Source: Desulfovibrionaceae bacterium | Lineage (GTDB): Bacteria > Desulfobacterota > Desulfovibrionia > Desulfovibrionales > Desulfovibrionaceae | Reading direction: 5' to 3' | Assembly: GCA_900770205.1 (NCBI GenBank) | Contig: CAAGJV010000016.1 | Location: 1 to 13,838, forward strand | Length of the DNA: 13,838 nucleotides | Shown: piece after piece, positions 1 through 7,158 of the stretch | Position numbering within the stretch: the first letter of the stretch is position 1 | Layout: every line of letters starts with the position of its first letter | Notes under the pieces: model-generated | Told to the model about the DNA's origin: nothing | What the model saw: only the letters and a program-made list of their open reading frames with translations | Databases searched by the model: none | Position numbers and translations under genes: made by a program

Positions 1-2676
1 CTACAGATTGCGTCCGCAGCATTTCTTGAATTTTTTTCCGCTTCCGCAAGGGCATGGGTCGTTCCGCCCTACTTTCACCCCGTTATAAACGTGATGCTCC
101 TCTTTTTCTTCCGAGACGCCTCCATCTCCCATGGCGGAAGGATCGGTCTTATGGCGAAGATTCAGCTCATGTTCGCGTGCAGCAGGTTCCTCAGCTTCAG
201 GATCTGGCAAAGGCTCCTCAATAGGAGCTTCTTCGGCAGAACTCCCTTCCTCGGCAAGCTGAACATCTGCCACTTCACCTTGTTCAGAAGCGTCAGAGAG
301 TTCCGTTTCTTCCTCCGGTTCCGCTTCCACACGCTTCATGCGCACATGAGTAAGGGAAGTCAGTGCTCCTTCATGAATACGGAAGAGCATTTCCTTGAAC
401 ATGGAAAGGCCTTCGCTCTGATATTCACGCTTAGGATCACGCTGGGCATAGCCGCGCAGGCCTATGCCTTCACGCAGGTAGTCCATGGCACGCAGATGCT
501 CCTTCCAGCAGCGGTCAAGCGATTCCAGCAGGAAATAGCGGAGAATATCGTTGTACACGGGGCCGGCTTCTTCGCGAAGCTCCTCAAAAATCTTCTTCAC
601 GCCTTCCCTTGTCTGTTCACGGGAAGGAATGGCGCTCATCGTCATATCGGGTATGCCGCGTGCAAGGTTGAGCGTCTCGAGAAGGCGGCTGTTCACCTCC
701 GCACACATCTGTGCATCGGGGGCTTCCTTCATGGCTTCTATGGGCTGATAAATATTCTCCAGCGCTTCCTCAACAAAATCGAACAGCACACCTTCCACTT
801 CCGGCAGCTGCATAAGATCACGGCGAAGAGAATAGATGACTTCGCGCTGCTGATTCATCACGTTGTCGTAATCAAGCAGCGTTTTGCGGATTTCAAAGTT
901 GTGGCCTTCCACCCTCTTCTGGGCATTTTCTATGGCCTTTGACACCATGCGGTTTTCAATGGGCTCCCCTTCCTTCATTCCCAGCTTTTCCATCAGGCCG
1001 GAAATGCGTTCGGAACCAAAAATACGCATGAGGTTGTCTTCCAGAGAAAGATAGAAGCGGGAAGATCCTGGGTCTCCCTGCCGGCCGGAACGTCCGCGCA
1101 GCTGATTGTCTATGCGGCGGCTCTCATGCCTTTCCGTGCCAAGAATATGCAGGCCTCCCAGCTCCTTCACGCCTTCGCCAAGAACGATATCCGTACCGCG
1201 GCCGGCCATATTGGTCGCTATGGTCACATGCCCGCGCTGCCCGGCCTGAGCCACTATGGCAGCTTCCTCAGCATGATGCTTGGCATTCAGCACGCTATGG
1301 GGAATGCCTTCCCTCTTGAGCATGGCAGACAGAAATTCGGAAGTTTCAATGGATATCGTACCGACAAGCACAGGCTGACCGCTCTTATACAGCTCCTTGA
1401 TGGAGTCGATAATGGCCTGATACTTCTCCTTCTGCGTGCGGAAAATAAGATCAGGCAGGTCCTTGCGGATCATTGGCTGGTTTGTCGGAACCGTAATGGT
1501 TTCCAGGTGATAGATCTGGTCGAATTCCACGGCTTCCGTCTGCGCCGTACCCGTCATGCCGGCCAACTTGTCATACATGCGGAAATAATTCTGGAAGGTG
1601 ATGCTCGCCAGCGTCTGATTTTCAGCCTCAACCTTAACGCCTTCCTTGGCTTCCAGTGCCTGATGGAGCCCATCGCTGAAGCGCCGCCCCGGCATGAGGC
1701 GACCCGTGAATTCATCAACGATAACAACCTTGCCCTCATCGCTGACAATATAGTCGACATCGCGCTTAAAGCAGTGATGAGCCTTGAGAGACTGCAGAAT
1801 ATGGTGCTGATAGGCAATGCTGGAAGGATCGAACAGGTTCTCTATCTGAAGTATCTTTTCACACTTGACCACACCGGCATCGGTAAGCATGGCTGTTTTG
1901 CTCTTTTCATCAAGCGTATAGTCTTCTTCCGCCTGCAGCTGGCGGACTACGGCATCCATGGCCTGATACAGCTCCGTCGATTCATCGCTGGCGCCGGAAA
2001 TAATGAGAGGCGTACGGGCTTCATCAATAAGAATGGAGTCCACTTCGTCCACAATGGCAAAGTTATGACCGCGCTGAACCAGCTGTTCCGCATAGAACTT
2101 CATGTTGTCGCGCAGATAGTCGAAGCCGAACTCATTGTTGGTGCCGTAGGTGATATCGCAGGCGTAGGCGGCCTTGCGCTCCTCATCCGTCAGCCCCTGC
2201 ACAATAACGCCCACGCTGAGCCCGAGAAATGTATACAGCCGCCCCATCCATTCCGCATCGCGGCGGGCAAGGTAATCGTTAACCGTAACAACATGCACGC
2301 CCTTGCCGGAAAGCGCATTGAGAACAACGGGAAGCGTGGCCACCAGCGTTTTGCCTTCGCCGGTCTTCATTTCTGCAATTTTTCCCGCATGGAGCACCAT
2401 GCCGCCCAAAAGCTGCACATCGTAATGGCGCATTCCCATAACGCGGGAAGATGCCTCCCGCACAAGAGCGAAAACTTCCGGCAGAACATCATCAAGAGTA
2501 CGGGAACCGTTCTGCACCTGCTCTTTGTATTCCGCAATCTTTACGGGAATATCCTCGTCCGAAAGCTCCTTCATCTGAGGTTCAAGCGCGTTGCATTTTT
2601 TCAGTTTCGGCCTGAGGGAACGAAGGTAGCGGTCATTGCGGGTGCCGAATATTTTGCCGATCAGAAACTTGATCAT
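1..2676 (-). CDS. secA: Preprotein translocase ATPase SecA
   Basis: Motor ATPase that drives unfolded preproteins through the SecYEG channel at the inner membrane. The 891-residue product is close to the E. coli length (901). Visible landmarks: Walker A MKTGEGKT at about residues 103-110, the DEVD Walker B box at 210-213 followed by the SecA signature IDEARTPLIISG, helicase-like motifs later (TNMAGRGTDI, QLRGRSGRQGDPG), and a C-terminal zinc finger with Cys875, Cys877, Cys886 and Cys887 (CxCx8CC), the SecB/ribosome-contact tail. A long acidic Glu/Asp/Ala-rich linker precedes the finger. The frame stays open 16 codons further upstream, but ATG at 2676 is chosen because GGAG (2683-2686) sits 6 bases before it and the protein then begins MIKFLIGKIFG, as SecA proteins do. 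The TAG stop is the first three bases of the window. Divergent from rlpA. Identification is certain. Confidence 0.98.
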   Translation of the reverse strand: MIKFLIGKIFGTRNDRYLRSLRPKLKKCNALEPQMKELSDEDIPVKIAEYKEQVQNGSRTLDDVLPEVFALVREASSRVMGMRHYDVQLLGGMVLHAGKIAEMKTGEGKTLVATLPVVLNALSGKGVHVVTVNDYLARRDAEWMGRLYTFLGLSVGVIVQGLTDEERKAAYACDITYGTNNEFGFDYLRDNMKFYAEQLVQRGHNFAIVDEVDSILIDEARTPLIISGASDESTELYQAMDAVVRQLQAEEDYTLDEKSKTAMLTDAGVVKCEKILQIENLFDPSSIAYQHHILQSLKAHHCFKRDVDYIVSDEGKVVIVDEFTGRLMPGRRFSDGLHQALEAKEGVKVEAENQTLASITFQNYFRMYDKLAGMTGTAQTEAVEFDQIYHLETITVPTNQPMIRKDLPDLIFRTQKEKYQAIIDSIKELYKSGQPVLVGTISIETSEFLSAMLKREGIPHSVLNAKHHAEEAAIVAQAGQRGHVTIATNMAGRGTDIVLGEGVKELGGLHILGTERHESRRIDNQLRGRSGRQGDPGSSRFYLSLEDNLMRIFGSERISGLMEKLGMKEGEPIENRMVSKAIENAQKRVEGHNFEIRKTLLDYDNVMNQQREVIYSLRRDLMQLPEVEGVLFDFVEEALENIYQPIEAMKEAPDAQMCAEVNSRLLETLNLARGIPDMTMSAIPSREQTREGVKKIFEELREEAGPVYNDILRYFLLESLDRCWKEHLRAMDYLREGIGLRGYAQRDPKREYQSEGLSMFKEMLFRIHEGALTSLTHVRMKRVEAEPEEETELSDASEQGEVADVQLAEEGSSAEEAPIEEPLPDPEAEEPAAREHELNLRHKTDPSAMGDGGVSEEKEEHHVYNGVKVGRNDPCPCGSGKKFKKCCGRNL

Positions 2677-2712
2677 AGGTATCTCCAGAAAAAAAACGTT
2701 GGAACAAGGCAG

Positions 2713-2741
2713 AAGATAAGTCATGCCGCCAAGTTTGGCAA
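2713..2741 (-). promoter_or_regulatory. Candidate sigma-70 promoter of secA
   Basis: Read on the minus strand, TTGCCA (2736-2741) and TATCTT (2713-2718) are separated by exactly 17 bases, matching 5/6 and 4/6 of the -35 and -10 consensus. Transcription would begin near 2706, leaving a leader of about 30 bases that carries the GGAG site. Assigned by eye; no transcript data. Confidence 0.4.
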
Positions 2742-2752
2742 ATGCTCATTTG
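2728..2752. repeat. Two abutting short palindromes at the secA promoter
   Basis: GCCAAGTTTGGC (2728-2739) is a perfect 5-2-5 inverted repeat. CAAATGCTCATTTG (2739-2752) is a perfect 6-2-6 inverted repeat beginning on its last base. They overlap the spacer and -35 box of the candidate secA promoter, a position where an operator would act. Short palindromes also occur by chance, so a regulatory role is only a suggestion. Confidence 0.3.
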
Positions 2753-2925
2753 GCCGAATCACCCCTATTTTCCAAGGAGACTCATCTCCATTTCCAGGGG
2801 CTTCCTTGCAAGGCATCTGCCCCTTGCCTTCTCTTCTGGACAAATTTCTTCTCCTCATTCATCATGCCGGTGTCCGCAACGCCTGAAACCATTGACCACC
2901 AATAACTATCCGCTGCAGATCTGCC

Positions 2926-3645
2926 ATGCTTAGCTTCCGCGTCACCCTTATTCTTGGCATCCTTGCTGCTCTTCTCCTCGCCGCAGGGTGTTCCTCGAAA
3001 AATACAGGCTACCAGAACGGTCGCTATCGCGGCACCAGCAGCTACACGGTACGGGGAAAAACCTATCACCCCCTCAAGTCTTCCAAAAACTTCGTGGAAA
3101 CAGGCATAGCCTCATGGTATGGCCCGGGATTCCATGGCAAAAAAACATCCAACGGGGAAAGATACGACCAGAACGCCATGACGGCCGCTCATAAGCTTCT
3201 TCCTTTCGGAACCCGCCTTCGCGTCACCAATCTGGAAAACGGAAGAGTTACAGAAGTTCGTATCAATGATCGCGGGCCTTTTGTCGGCAGCCGCATCATC
3301 GATCTTTCCCGCTCTGCAGCAAGAAGCCTCGGCATGCTGGGCAAAGGAACAGCACGTGTCCGTCTTGTCGCTCTCAATGAAGGCGGAAGAGCTCCCGTTT
3401 TTACGCCGGATGGCGATATGCTCGGACTCTTTTATGTGCAGATAGGCTCCTTCCGAGAACGCCCCAGAGCCGACAATCTCGCGGAATTCATGCGCACGCA
3501 GGGCTATGGCTGCCGCATTGCAAAGCATGACGGAAACGCCCTGCATTTCGTCCAGCTAGGGCCCTATCCTTCCCGATCTCAGGCTGAAAATGCAGCCCGT
3601 TCCCTTCAGCTCAGCTACAGAGGCCTGTTTGTCATCGCGGAATAA
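2926..3645 (+). CDS. rlpA: RlpA-family septal ring lytic transglycosylase lipoprotein with SPOR domain
   Basis: Predicted outer-membrane lipoprotein that cleaves stripped (denuded) peptidoglycan glycan strands, usually at the division septum. Seen in the 239-residue product: a hydrophobic signal peptide ending in the lipobox LAAGC, with Cys22 as the lipidated residue; a double-psi beta-barrel RlpA domain at about 58-150 beginning GIASWYGPGFHGKKTSNGE; and a C-terminal SPOR domain at about 167-239 (FYVQIGSF start), which in this family binds denuded glycan. His89 (AAHKLLPFGT) and Asp115 (INDRGPF) match the two residues required in characterised RlpA enzymes, so it is probably active rather than only structural. 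The ATG at 2926 gives an ideal lipoprotein signal, but no clear Shine-Dalgarno precedes it. It converges on dinB with three bases between stops, and no strong promoter was recognised upstream. Confidence 0.93.
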   Translation: MLSFRVTLILGILAALLLAAGCSSKNTGYQNGRYRGTSSYTVRGKTYHPLKSSKNFVETGIASWYGPGFHGKKTSNGERYDQNAMTAAHKLLPFGTRLRVTNLENGRVTEVRINDRGPFVGSRIIDLSRSAARSLGMLGKGTARVRLVALNEGGRAPVFTPDGDMLGLFYVQIGSFRERPRADNLAEFMRTQGYGCRIAKHDGNALHFVQLGPYPSRSQAENAARSLQLSYRGLFVIAE

Positions 3646-3662
3646 GCATCATCCGCGCTGAT
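3631..3662. repeat. Imperfect hairpin across the rlpA/dinB convergent stops
   Basis: CGCGG (3636-3640) pairs with CCGCG (3653-3657) across a 12-base loop containing both stop codons. After one mismatch, three more pairs (TCA/TGA) extend the stem. There is no T run on either strand, so it is not a classical terminator. It could slow convergent polymerases or protect 3' ends; weak evidence. Confidence 0.2.
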
Positions 3663-4911
3663 GACCTTTCCGTATGCGGTGTGCACTTGCCCTCTCTTCC
3701 TGGATCTCGGCTTTTCTGCAATCCTCGCCGTTTCTGTGACAGAAAAGTCTCCCCCTCATCACTGCGTCTTTTCCATACCGCAGCCGCAGCGCATCCACGG
3801 CCGTATTCAGTTTCCCGCGCTTTTCCTCACTGCAGCCGTTTTCCTTTTCCGGCAGGAGAGAAAGCTGCATGGGCCCGTTTCTGTCAAAACCAGATACCCC
3901 TACGCCTATCAGGCGAACCGGCTGCAGCAATTCCATGCCATCCAAAATCCCGCATGCCGTCTCATAAATGCCCTCCGTACTGCATATGCGGTGCTTCAGC
4001 GTTACCTGCCTCGTCATCTGCCTGAAATCGGCATACTTTATTTTAAGGGTCACGGTTCTTCCAGCCAGGCCATGTTCACGGAGCGAAGCGCCAACCCGTT
4101 CGGCATGGCGAAAAATCCATGTACGAAGCACTTCCCTGTCCCGCGTATCCGCATCAAGCGTCACTTCCGCACTTTCCGACTGGGGCGGAGCCCATGGAAC
4201 GACCTCCCGCTCATCCTTCCCCTGTGCTCTTTCCCAGATAAGCTCTCCGATTTTTCCGTAATGGCGCCGCCAGAAATCTTCACTGCGGAGAAGTACATCT
4301 CCGCAGCAGCGAATACCTATTCCGGCAAGTTCTTCGCAAAATTTTCTCCCCACCCCCGGCACGGCAGAAACAGGAAGAGAAGAGAGAAATACGGGCACCT
4401 CGGATTGACGCAGCAGAAAAAGACCGTCTGGTTTTCGGCGTTCCGAAGCTATCTTGGCCAGAAATTTCACAGGCGCTATACCAATAGAGCAAGTCAGCCC
4501 GCCTGTTGATTTCCATACCGATTCCTTAATGCGTAATCCCATCTCCTCCACAGGGCCGAACAGCCTTTCCATCCCTGTTGCATCGATATATGCCTCATCA
4601 ATCGATGCCATTTCCACTTTTGGGGAAAAGGCCTCTAAAACCTCCCTGACCTGGGCAGAAACTTCGGCATAGCGGCACATTCTCGGGCGCAGATAACAGG
4701 CCTGCGGGCACAGTCTCCTTGCCTCTGCCATGGGCATGGCAGAGTGCACGCCATAGCGCCTTGCCTCATAGGAGCAGGTACTCACTACTCCCCGATGTTC
4801 TCCGCCGATGATCACGGGCTTCCCCTTTAAAGAGGGATCATCATGCTGCTCTACAGACGCAAAAAAAGCATCCATATCCATATGCATAATCCAGCGTTCC
4901 GTGCATGGCAC
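3649..4911 (-). CDS. dinB: DNA polymerase IV (Y-family translesion polymerase)
   Basis: Error-prone polymerase that bypasses damaged template bases. With the chosen start it has 420 residues. The Y-family signature MDMDAFFASVEQ lies at about 11-22. Metal-binding acids Asp12, Asp105 and Glu106 (SIDEAY) correspond in spacing to Asp8, Asp103 and Glu104 of E. coli Pol IV. The nucleotide-contact stretch STCSYEARRYGVHSAMP, the helix-hairpin-helix PGVGRKF region (about 181-200) and a little-finger domain follow. QLSLLP at 349-354 resembles a sliding-clamp-binding motif, followed by a charged tail of about 65 residues. Start: GTG at 4911 has GAGGG (4920-4924) 8 bases before it and gives MPCTERWIMHMDMDAFF. 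An in-frame ATG at 4926 lacks a ribosome site but remains possible. Divergent from speA. No CTG-N10-CAG LexA box was seen. Confidence 0.93.
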   Translation of the reverse strand: MPCTERWIMHMDMDAFFASVEQHDDPSLKGKPVIIGGEHRGVVSTCSYEARRYGVHSAMPMAEARRLCPQACYLRPRMCRYAEVSAQVREVLEAFSPKVEMASIDEAYIDATGMERLFGPVEEMGLRIKESVWKSTGGLTCSIGIAPVKFLAKIASERRKPDGLFLLRQSEVPVFLSSLPVSAVPGVGRKFCEELAGIGIRCCGDVLLRSEDFWRRHYGKIGELIWERAQGKDEREVVPWAPPQSESAEVTLDADTRDREVLRTWIFRHAERVGASLREHGLAGRTVTLKIKYADFRQMTRQVTLKHRICSTEGIYETACGILDGMELLQPVRLIGVGVSGFDRNGPMQLSLLPEKENGCSEEKRGKLNTAVDALRLRYGKDAVMRGRLFCHRNGEDCRKAEIQEERASAHRIRKGHQRG

Positions 4912-4940
4912 CGCAGTATCCCTCATCGCATCATAAAAAT

Positions 4941-4956
4941 ATGACGATATCGTTAT
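4941..4956. promoter_or_regulatory. Palindrome between dinB and speA, candidate operator
   Basis: ATGACGATATCGTTAT is a 16-base palindrome broken by one mismatched pair, with the perfect core ACGATATCGT at 4944-4953. It sits 15-30 bases upstream of the two possible dinB starts, in a divergent intergenic region where a regulator could control dinB, speA or both. No known regulator is recognised. Confidence 0.3.
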
Positions 4957-4975
4957 GAAAGCCCTGTTTTCACGG

Positions 4976-4990
4976 ATTGTCCTTGACAAT
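4976..4990. promoter_or_regulatory. Perfect inverted repeat overlapping the speA -35 box
   Basis: ATTGTC-CTT-GACAAT is a perfect 6-3-6 inverted repeat. It completely covers the TTGACA box of the candidate speA promoter, so a bound protein would compete with RNA polymerase. The arrangement is typical of a repressor operator, but no regulator family can be named from it. Confidence 0.35.
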
Positions 4991-5011
4991 GCCTGGAGCT
5001 CTCTCTATGGA
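4983..5011 (+). promoter_or_regulatory. Candidate sigma-70 promoter of speA
   Basis: TTGACA (4983-4988) is a perfect -35 consensus. Seventeen bases later comes TATGGA (5006-5011), which keeps only the first three -10 bases. Transcription would begin near 5018, giving a leader of about 90 bases. The weak -10 box suggests either an activated promoter or a different true -10. Confidence 0.4.
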
Positions 5012-5093
5012 AAAAGTACCCGTAGCCATTATGCCCGCGAACACTGCAAAGGGCAACACGGGATCGTTGCAGCCCTCTCTTTTCCATCCTATG

Positions 5094-5099
5094 AAGGAG
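5094..5099 (+). promoter_or_regulatory. Ribosome binding site deciding the speA start
   Basis: AAGGAG lies 8 bases before TTG at 5108, optimal for initiation there. It is 26 bases before the in-frame ATG at 5126, too far to serve it. The best site near that ATG is a weak AGAAAG. Confidence 0.6.
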
Positions 5100-5107
5100 T
5101 CAGGTCA

Positions 5108-7027
5108 TTGGCCAGAAAGAAATCTATGCAGAAGTGGACTGTGGAAGATTCCATCGATTTGTACGGCATCCGCAACTGGAGTTCAGGCTATTTTGATATC
5201 TCGCCGAAAGGTGAAGTCGTCATCCGGCCCTTCGGGCGAGACGGCGGCCCTGAAGTCAGCGTTCTGGAAATCATCCACGAACTAAAAGCCAGAGGCTACG
5301 ACCTGCCCGTTCTTCTCCGCATCGAAAATATCCTCGATTCCCAGATATCTCTTCTTCACCAGACATTCCGCACGGCTATCAGAGAACTGGGCTATAAAGG
5401 GGAATACCGCGGCGTTTTCCCCATCAAGGTCAATCAGCAGCAGCAGGTCGTAGAAAAAATCACCCAGTACGGGGCCGCCTATCACCACGGGCTCGAAGTC
5501 GGTTCCAAGGCGGAACTCATCGCCGCCATCAGCCAGCTTAAGAGCCGGGAAGCCTGCCTCATCTGCAACGGCTATAAAGACGAAGAGTTCATCGATCTCG
5601 GTCTCCACGCCCTGAGCATGGGCTTCAATGTCATCTTCGTTCTGGAAATGCCCGGAGAACTTGACGTTATCCTCAATGAAGCCGCCCGCATGAACATTCG
5701 CCCGCAGATCGGCGTTCGTGTCAAGCTCAGCACCAAGGCCAGCGGCCACTGGTCGGAATCCGGCGGAGAACGTTCTGCCTTCGGCCTCACCTCCGCACAG
5801 ATCGTTGATGTCGTAGACCTGCTCAAAGAACACGACATGCTCGATACGCTGAAGCTCATGCACTATCATCTCGGCTCCCAGGTTCCCAACATCCGCGATA
5901 TCCGTTCAGCGGTCATGGAAGCTACACGTATCTATGCAAGCCTTGTTCAGGAAGGTGCAGCCATGGGTTACCTCGACCTTGGCGGCGGCCTCGCCGTAGA
6001 CTACGATGGATCGCATACCAACTACGTCAGCTCCCGCAACTACACCATGATGGAATACTGCACCGACGTGGTGGAAGCCGTTATGACCATTCTCGATGCG
6101 CAGGGCATTGATCACCCGCATATCGTCACAGAATCCGGACGCGCCACGGTAGCCTATTATTCCATACTCCTGTTCAATGTCCTTGATGTCAGCCTCATCG
6201 AAGTTGGAAGCCTGCCCGAAGAGCTGCCGGAAGATACGCCCGAACCTGTCCGAAACCTGAAGGAGGCTCTGCAGAATATCAATCCCCGCAATCTCCAGGA
6301 AGCCTATAACGACGCTATTTACTACTACGATGAAATGCGCCAGCTCTTCATTACCGGCCGCGTTACTCTGCGGCAGAGAACGCTGGCGGAACGTTTCTTC
6401 TGGGCCATCATGCGTGTGCTTTCGGAAGAAAAGAACCGCGTCAAGTACATTCCCAAGGAACTTAACGAAATAGATTCCATGCTGGCAGATATTTACTACT
6501 GCAACTTCAGTGTATTCCAGTCTCTGCCAGACAGCTGGGCCATCGACCAGCTTTTTCCTGTCATGCCCATACACCGCCTCAACGAATTTCCGGAAAGGCA
6601 GGGCATTCTGTCCGACCTCACCTGCGACAGCGATGGTCGCATTTCGCACTTCATCGATCCCCAGGGCCTTAAAACGACTCTGGAACTGCACCCGCTCAAG
6701 GAAGGGGAAGAATACTATCTCGGCACCTTCCTTGTCGGCGCCTATCAGGAAACGCTGGGCGACCTGCATAACCTCCTTGGAGATACCAATGTGGTTTCCG
6801 TCCACATTCAGGAAGACGGAAGCTATGATTTCGTACGCGAGCTCGATGGAGACTCCGTCTCCGACATCCTCGCCTATGTGGAATACGATCCGCATCGCGT
6901 CCTTGTCGGCATACGCAAATCTGCCGAACGCGCCGTGCGTGAAAACCGCATAACGCCATCACAGAGGTATCAGCTCATGCAGGCCTTTGAAGACGGCCTG
7001 CGCGGCTATACTTACTTTGAACGCTGA
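5108..7027 (+). CDS. speA: Biosynthetic arginine decarboxylase (PLP-dependent)
   Basis: Converts L-arginine to agmatine and CO2, the first step of the arginine route to polyamines. The 639-residue product has the length and architecture of the SpeA fold III family (E. coli 658). Seen: N-terminal WTVEDSIDLYGIRNW; the pyridoxal-phosphate lysine Lys107 in GVFPIKVNQQQQ; the phosphate-binding loop LGGGLAVDYDG; ESGRATVAYYS; and the second-barrel motif LSDLTCDSDG containing the conserved catalytic cysteine. The frame is open upstream to 4955, but AAGGAG supports TTG at 5108 (MARKKSMQKW); ATG at 5126 is the alternative and would give 633 residues. It heads the polyamine genes, but a terminator follows and 131 bases separate it from the next gene. 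Its own promoter region contains inverted repeats. Function certain, start moderately so. Confidence 0.95.
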   Translation: MARKKSMQKWTVEDSIDLYGIRNWSSGYFDISPKGEVVIRPFGRDGGPEVSVLEIIHELKARGYDLPVLLRIENILDSQISLLHQTFRTAIRELGYKGEYRGVFPIKVNQQQQVVEKITQYGAAYHHGLEVGSKAELIAAISQLKSREACLICNGYKDEEFIDLGLHALSMGFNVIFVLEMPGELDVILNEAARMNIRPQIGVRVKLSTKASGHWSESGGERSAFGLTSAQIVDVVDLLKEHDMLDTLKLMHYHLGSQVPNIRDIRSAVMEATRIYASLVQEGAAMGYLDLGGGLAVDYDGSHTNYVSSRNYTMMEYCTDVVEAVMTILDAQGIDHPHIVTESGRATVAYYSILLFNVLDVSLIEVGSLPEELPEDTPEPVRNLKEALQNINPRNLQEAYNDAIYYYDEMRQLFITGRVTLRQRTLAERFFWAIMRVLSEEKNRVKYIPKELNEIDSMLADIYYCNFSVFQSLPDSWAIDQLFPVMPIHRLNEFPERQGILSDLTCDSDGRISHFIDPQGLKTTLELHPLKEGEEYYLGTFLVGAYQETLGDLHNLLGDTNVVSVHIQEDGSYDFVRELDGDSVSDILAYVEYDPHRVLVGIRKSAERAVRENRITPSQRYQLMQAFEDGLRGYTYFER

Positions 7028-7032
7028 TCATA

Positions 7033-7065
7033 GAAGGGAAGCATATTCCCTTCCCCCTTCTTTTT
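7033..7065 (+). terminator. Intrinsic terminator after speA
   Basis: Five bases after the speA stop, GAAGGGAA (7033-7040) pairs perfectly with TTCCCTTC (7046-7053) around a 5-base loop. CCCC and a T-rich run (TTCTTTTT, 7058-7065) follow. The T run is displaced by four C residues, so termination may be partial. Confidence 0.55.
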
Positions 7066-7087
7066 CAGCAGTCCCTCGTTTCGTTCT

Positions 7088-7106
7088 CCAATCTTCAGAA
7101 GATTGG
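7088..7106. promoter_or_regulatory. Perfect 9-1-9 palindrome upstream of the synthase gene
   Basis: CCAATCTTCAGAAGATTGG is perfectly symmetric about its central A, ending 52 bases before the start codon of the carboxy(nor)spermidine synthase. No T run follows, so a terminator is unlikely. As DNA it resembles a dimeric repressor site; as RNA it would make an 8-bp hairpin with a 3-base loop. No regulator can be named. Confidence 0.4.
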
Positions 7107-7158
7107 GCAGTCATTTCATTCCTTTCTCCAAAACCTTCATGCCGCAAGGAGCAAAAAC

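Noticed and set aside
1126..2886. A 586-codon open frame antisense to secA
   Set aside because: It is wholly opposite the certain secA gene for nearly all its length, shows no recognisable domain, has a His/Arg-rich composition typical of antisense frames, and lacks a convincing ribosome site.
4912..5107. LexA (SOS) box for dinB
   Set aside because: No CTG-N10-CAG site was found in the dinB-speA gap. The palindromes there do not match that consensus.
5007..5285. Possible leader ORF of speA starting ATG 5007, with GGAG 8 bases upstream
   Set aside because: It runs out of frame deep into speA, the protein is not recognisable, and its start overlaps the proposed -10 box, so it would not be in the transcript from that promoter. 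It would matter only if the true start site is further upstream.
5906..6895. A 329-codon frame antisense to speA, and similar long antisense frames at 7111-8100 and 8823-9755
   Set aside because: All mirror strongly identified enzymes and have no domain features. Long antisense frames are expected from the third-position codon bias of these genes.
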